A DNA stretch of 64,000 bases from Actinoplanes octamycinicus (GTDB taxonomy: Bacteria; Actinomycetota; Actinomycetes; Mycobacteriales; Micromonosporaceae), in assembly GCF_014205225.1 (NCBI RefSeq), contig NZ_JACHNB010000001.1, positions 248,001-312,000 of the forward strand. The letters are read 5' to 3'. The notes beneath the pieces are model-generated. The model was given only the letters and a program-made list of their open reading frames with translations, was not told the origin of the DNA and did not search any database. Of the stretch, positions 60,704 through 64,000 are shown one piece after another (positions within the stretch are counted from its first letter, which is position 1; each line of letters starts with the position of its first letter). Made by a program: the position numbers and the translations under genes.

Positions 60704-61497
60704 ACCGCGACCGGGGCCTTGATCGCCGGGTGGTGCCGGTAGCCGACCACGGTGAAGTCCTCGTACGCGTAGTCGAAGAGGCTCGGCTTGGCGGCGATCT
60801 CCAGCGACGGGAACGGGTAGGCCTCCCGGCTGAGCTGCTCGCGCACCTGGTCGACGTGGTTGTCGTAGATGTGGCAGTCGCCGCCGACCCAGATGAAGTC
60901 GCCCGGGACCAGCCCGACCTGGTCGGCGATCATCCGGGTGAGCAGGGCGTAGGAGGCGATGTTGAACGGGACGCCGAGGAAGAGGTCGGCGCTGCGCTGG
61001 TAGAGCTGGCAGGAGAGCTTGCCGTCGGCGACGTAGAACTGGAACATCGCGTGGCAGGGCATGAGCGCCATCTCGTCCAGCTGCCCGACGTTCCACGCCG
61101 AGACCAACATCCGCCGCGAGTCCGGATTTTTCCGGAGGGTGTCCAAAACGCCGGCTATCTGGTCGATATGTCCGTCCGGCGACGGCCAGGAACGCCACTG
61201 GTAGCCGTAGACCGGGCCGAGCTCGCCCGACTCCGAAGCCCACTCGTCCCAGATGGTGACCCCCTGGTCCCGGAGCCACTGCACGTTGGTCTCGCCGCGC
61301 AGGAACCAGAGCAGCTCCACCGCGATCGACTTGAAGTGCACCCGCTTCGTGGTGATCAGCGGGAACCCCTGGGACAGGTCGTAGCGCAGCCGCTCACCGA
61401 AGAGGCTGCGGGTGCCGGTCCCGGTCCGGTCGCTCTTCGGGGTACCGGTCTCCAGCACCCGCCGGAGCAGTTCTTCGTATTGGGTGTCAACGGCCAT
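60700..61497 (-). CDS. thyA: Thymidylate synthase (ThyA)
   Basis: Methylates dUMP with methylene-tetrahydrofolate, 265 residues. Family segments are [20 protein letters not shown], the catalytic cysteine in [12 protein letters not shown] (C148), [19 protein letters not shown] and GDCHIYDNH. It is the classical flavin-independent enzyme; no thyX is seen in the window. It is first of the thyA-folA pair. Confidence 0.97.
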   Translation of the reverse strand: MAVDTQYEELLRRVLETGTPKSDRTGTGTRSLFGERLRYDLSQGFPLITTKRVHFKSIAVELLWFLRGETNVQWLRDQGVTIWDEWASESGELGPVYGYQWRSWPSPDGHIDQIAGVLDTLRKNPDSRRMLVSAWNVGQLDEMALMPCHAMFQFYVADGKLSCQLYQRSADLFLGVPFNIASYALLTRMIADQVGLVPGDFIWVGGDCHIYDNHVDQVREQLSREAYPFPSLEIAAKPSLFDYAYEDFTVVGYRHHPAIKAPVAV

Positions 61498-61509
61498 GCG
61501 CCTTTTGTA

Positions 61510-62115
61510 TCAGGCGCGCAGCTTCCCGCCGATCGACACGACCCGCCTGGCCAGGTGATCGAGTGCGGCATACTGCACGTCGGTCAGCGGCGCGTCGTTG
61601 GAGCCGCCGGTGACGTGCGAGACGCCGTACGGGTTGCCGTCCGCGAACTTCAGCGGATCGGTGTAGCCGGGCGCCACCACGACCCCACCGAAGTGATAGA
61701 TCGTGTTGTAGAGCGCCAGCAGCGTCGACTCCTGGCCGCCGTGCTCGGTCATCGACGCGGTGAACCCGGCGTACGCCTTGTTCGCCAGCTGCCCCTGCGC
61801 CCACTGCGGGCCGAGCGTGTCGATGAACTGCTTGAGCTGGCTGGCCACGTTGCCGTACCGGGTCGGCGTGCCGAACAGCACCGCGTCCGCCCAGACCACG
61901 TCGTCCGCGCCGGCTCGGGGCTCGTCCTTGGTGGTGTCGAAGTGCTGGCTCCACGCCGCGTTCGAGGCGATCGCCTCGGGCGGGGCCAGCTCGGCGACCT
62001 GCCGCAGGCGGACCTCGGCGCCGGCCTTCTCGGCCGCCTCCTGCAACCGCTGCGCCATCTTGTGCAGGGTGCCGGTCGACGAGTAGTAGATGATCGCAAG
62101 CTTGACGTCTGCCAC
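61510..62115 (-). CDS. wrbA: NAD(P)H:quinone oxidoreductase (WrbA-type flavoprotein)
   Basis: FMN-dependent quinone reductase, 201 residues, guarding against redox cycling. The FMN phosphate loop is IIYYSSTGTLHKMA. The isoalloxazine contacts are GTPTRYGNVASQLKQFIDTLG and TASMTEHGGQESTLL. The C-terminus ends with the YAALDHLARRVVSIGGKL helix. GTG 62115 is preferred; GTG 62121 would add two residues. Confidence 0.93.
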   Translation of the reverse strand: MADVKLAIIYYSSTGTLHKMAQRLQEAAEKAGAEVRLRQVAELAPPEAIASNAAWSQHFDTTKDEPRAGADDVVWADAVLFGTPTRYGNVASQLKQFIDTLGPQWAQGQLANKAYAGFTASMTEHGGQESTLLALYNTIYHFGGVVVAPGYTDPLKFADGNPYGVSHVTGGSNDAPLTDVQYAALDHLARRVVSIGGKLRA

Positions 62116-62153
62116 GATCACAGCAAATCCCCTGGGACGGCCCGGCGAAACCT

Positions 62154-62408
62154 TTATAGGCGGAGTTCGCTGCCCTCCGGGTCGTCGAACCAGACACCCC
62201 CGGTGGCCAGGTAACGGAACTGGTAGTCCCCCGGCTCCAGCGGCACGCTGACCGTACGGGTGCCGTTCTTGCGCACCTGCATCTCGTGTGTGCCGGGCTG
62301 CCAGTCGTTGAACGTGCCCACCACGCTCACCACGCCGGACGGCTCGTCAGCGGGAATACTGAAGGTCACCCGGGTCTTGGTGCCGAACAACTTGCTGCGC
62401 TTGATCAT
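62154..62408 (-). CDS. Isoamylase early-set (CBM48/glycogen-binding) domain protein, 84 aa
   Basis: A stand-alone CBM48-like beta-sandwich, related to AMPK-beta glycogen-binding domains. The glycan-contact signature is VVGTFNDWQPGTHEMQ, followed by PLEPGDYQFRYLATGGVWFDDP. GGAGG lies 4 nt before ATG 62408. It could target glycogen or another protein; no glycogen enzyme is adjacent. Confidence 0.85.
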   Translation of the reverse strand: MIKRSKLFGTKTRVTFSIPADEPSGVVSVVGTFNDWQPGTHEMQVRKNGTRTVSVPLEPGDYQFRYLATGGVWFDDPEGSELRL

Positions 62409-62478
62409 GGCGTCCTCCACAGGCCGTAGCCTCATCACTACAACGGTGGGACCGGCGGCGGGGTGACGACGCGCCGCA

Positions 62479-62484
62479 TACGCT
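62479..62484 (+). promoter_or_regulatory. Candidate leaderless -10 element (TACGCT)
   Basis: TACGCT ends 6 nt before ATG 62491. Confidence 0.4.
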
Positions 62485-62490
62485 GTGCCG

Positions 62491-62949
62491 ATGCACCCGC
62501 TACCGCACGACGAGTTCCGCGTGGCCTCGTTCCGCGACCTCCCCAGCCCGACGCTGTACGACATCCTGCGCCTGCGCAGCGAGGTGTTCGTGGTGGAGCA
62601 GGAGTGCGCCTACCTCGACCTGGACGGCCGCGACACCGAGCCCGGTACCCGACACCTATGGTTCTCCCGTGATCGGGAAGTTCGGGCCTATCTGCGGATT
62701 CTCGATGACCATGGGACGGAACGGATCGGCCGGGTGGTGACCTCCCCGAAGGCGCGCGGCGCGGGTCTGGCCGGCCGGTTGATGGAACACGCGCTGGAGA
62801 TCATCGGCCATCGGCCGGCAGTGCTGGACGCCCAGTCGTACCTTGTCAGCTTTTATCGGAAATATGGTTTCGAGCCGACCGGACCCGAGTACGTGGAGGA
62901 CGGCATCCCCCACGTACCCATGGCCCGGCGATTGCCGCCGGTGAGTTGA
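62491..62949 (+). CDS. ElaA-like GNAT acetyltransferase
   Basis: A 152-residue GNAT protein of the ElaA subgroup: LYDILRLRSEVFVVEQECAYLDLDGRD at the N-terminus, SPKARGAGLAGRLM as the acetyl-CoA loop and VSFYRKYGFEPTG near the end. The substrate is unknown. Its last codons form the left arm of a 23-bp inverted repeat. Confidence 0.9.
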   Translation: MHPLPHDEFRVASFRDLPSPTLYDILRLRSEVFVVEQECAYLDLDGRDTEPGTRHLWFSRDREVRAYLRILDDHGTERIGRVVTSPKARGAGLAGRLMEHALEIIGHRPAVLDAQSYLVSFYRKYGFEPTGPEYVEDGIPHVPMARRLPPVS

Positions 62950-63012
62950 GGCACGATTTCTCGACGGCCGCGGGGTTTGCGGACGGCGGGAAATCGTGCC
63001 TCAACTCACCGG
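62938..63012. terminator. Long inverted repeat, probable bidirectional terminator
   Basis: Perfect 23-bp arms (62938-62960 and 62990-63012) around a 29-nt GC-rich loop. The left arm includes the stop codon of the acetyltransferase gene. It lies 49 bp from the 3' end of convergent hemQ. Confidence 0.75.
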
Positions 63013-63060
63013 TTACAAGGCAATCGCCCGCGGAGCGAAGCGGAGCCAGTCAGCTCAGGA

Positions 63061-63762
63061 TCACGGGAGTGTAGAGACGATTTCGGCGATCGAGCGACGC
63101 CGCCCGGTGTAGAACGGCACCTCCTCGCGCACGTGCCGGCGCGCCCGCGACGCCCGCAGGTCGCGCATCAGGTCGACGATCCGGTGCAGCTCGTCCGCCT
63201 CGAAGGCGAGCATCCACTCGTAGTCGCCGAGCGCGAACGACGCCACCGTGTTGGCCCGCACGTCCGGGTAGCCCCGGGCCTGCCGGCCGTGCTCGGCGAG
63301 CATGTCCCGGCGCTCGGCGTCGGGCAGCAGGTACCACTCGTAGGAGCGGACGAACGGGTAGACGCAGATGTACGGCCGGGCCTCCTCGCCGGCCAGGAAC
63401 GCCGGCAGGTGGCTCTTGTTGAACTCGGCCGGCCGGTGCAGCGCCATCTGCGACCAGACCGGGGTCAGGTGCCGGCCCAGCGCGGTCCGGCGGAACAGCG
63501 AGTACGCCTCCTGCAGCGCGTCCGGGTCGCTGGAGTGCCACCAGATCATCACGTCCGCGTCGGCCCGCAGCCCGGACACGTCGTAGGTGCCGCGGATCGT
63601 CACGTCCTTCGCGGCCAGCTGCTCGAACAGCGTGTCGACCTCGCCCGCCAGGTCGTCCCGCAGCGCCGGCAGCTCACGCGAGGCCCGGAACACCGACCAC
63701 ATCGTGTACCGGATGGTGGCGTTCAGCTCGTTGATCCGAGCCGCGTTGGTCTGCTCGCTCAT
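63061..63762 (-). CDS. hemQ: Coproheme decarboxylase HemQ (chlorite dismutase family)
   Basis: Last step of the coproporphyrin-dependent heme pathway: peroxide-driven decarboxylation of coproheme to heme b. It has 233 residues. Family features are [13 protein letters not shown] beta strands, [15 protein letters not shown] (near the heme histidine region), [18 protein letters not shown] and [18 protein letters not shown]. Its ATG overlaps the hemY stop codon (ATGA). Confidence 0.93.
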   Translation of the reverse strand: MSEQTNAARINELNATIRYTMWSVFRASRELPALRDDLAGEVDTLFEQLAAKDVTIRGTYDVSGLRADADVMIWWHSSDPDALQEAYSLFRRTALGRHLTPVWSQMALHRPAEFNKSHLPAFLAGEEARPYICVYPFVRSYEWYLLPDAERRDMLAEHGRQARGYPDVRANTVASFALGDYEWMLAFEADELHRIVDLMRDLRASRARRHVREEVPFYTGRRRSIAEIVSTLP

Positions 63763-64000
63763 GCACTTGCCTCCAGGTAATCACTCACATCGTCCGCCGC
63801 GCGCTCGCCGCTGGCCACACAGACCGGGATGCCGACGCCGTCCAGGGCCGCGCCGGCCAGTGCGATCCCCGAGGGCAGCGCCGCCCGGGCCGCCGCCACC
63901 CGGTCCGGGTGCCCCGGCAGGTACTGCGGGAGGCCGCCGCCCCAGCGCTGGATCCAGGCGCCGACCGGCGGCGGCAGCGCCCCGCCGGCCAGCTCGCCCA
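63759..64000 (-). CDS. hemY: Coproporphyrinogen/protoporphyrinogen oxidase, C-terminal part
   Basis: Cut by the right edge; only the last 80 codons are visible. The end reads [16 protein letters not shown], then [17 protein letters not shown] and [14 protein letters not shown], which is the FAD-binding C-terminus of HemY/CgoX oxidases. In actinobacteria this enzyme oxidises coproporphyrinogen III before iron insertion and HemQ action. It overlaps hemQ by 4 bp, so the two are coupled. Confidence 0.9.
   Translation of the reverse strand, partial: GELAGGALPPPVGAWIQRWGGGLPQYLPGHPDRVAAARAALPSGIALAGAALDGVGIPVCVASGERAADDVSDYLEASA

Overview
The window is about 70% GC, has Lsr2, a BsaP-type biotin helper, an SigL-like ECF sigma/anti-sigma pair, HemQ/HemY of the coproporphyrin heme route and many GTG starts. 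This points to a filamentous actinomycete, most likely Micromonosporaceae (Actinoplanes-like). That placement is inferred from gene content; no 16S or tRNA gene was seen. It reads as a chromosomal core/accessory mosaic. I saw no transposase, integrase, phage gene, rRNA or CRISPR array.

Layout. 0-4 kb: an ACP plus alpha-oxoamine synthase protein that is open to the left edge (possibly the tail of a polyketide synthase) followed by an MMPL exporter. 4-11 kb: a phosphatidyl-alcohol transferase, acyl-CoA synthetase, membrane glycosyltransferase, GMC oxidoreductase and SDR. 11-13.7 kb: a gene-poor stretch of minisatellites (31, 13, 16 and 35 bp units), the stub of a secreted gene behind a CebR-type operator, and lsr2. 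13.7-26.5 kb: an epimerase, a membrane GGDEF/EAL protein, a minus-strand bioF-bioD-ppgK-HAD operon facing bioB-bsaP, a 103-bp tandem array and two ACT-domain proteins.

26.9-34.3 kb is the most interesting block. A cysteine-rich micro-ORF is coupled to a RibD-like reductase. It is followed by a tightly packed four-gene set, HerA-like ATPase, Mre11/SbcD, Rad50/SbcC and NurA-like nuclease, which is the gene set of the archaeal DNA-end-resection operon. An ATP-dependent ligase (50.9 kb) and a LigD-type polymerase (56.5 kb) add end-joining parts elsewhere in the window.

34.9-39.4 kb: an ECF sigma factor, zinc anti-sigma, lipoprotein, DUF4142 protein and Asn/Gly-repeat secreted protein form a probable envelope module. 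39.7-50.8 kb: DNA glycosylase, lipid kinase, MBL hydrolase, LURP-one protein, dGTPase-like HD protein, a TetR regulator with two palindromic operators, a HipA-like kinase/DUF3037 pair, an acyltransferase and a transglutaminase. 50.9-64 kb: a TAP-type lipoprotein protease, K+ channel, Ser/Thr kinase, LPLTG surface protein, msrB, GT2, thyA-folA, wrbA, acetyltransferases and hemY-hemQ.

About twenty genes start 5-7 nt after a TANNNT or CANNNT hexamer with no Shine-Dalgarno sequence, so leaderless transcription appears common. I used this to choose several start codons.
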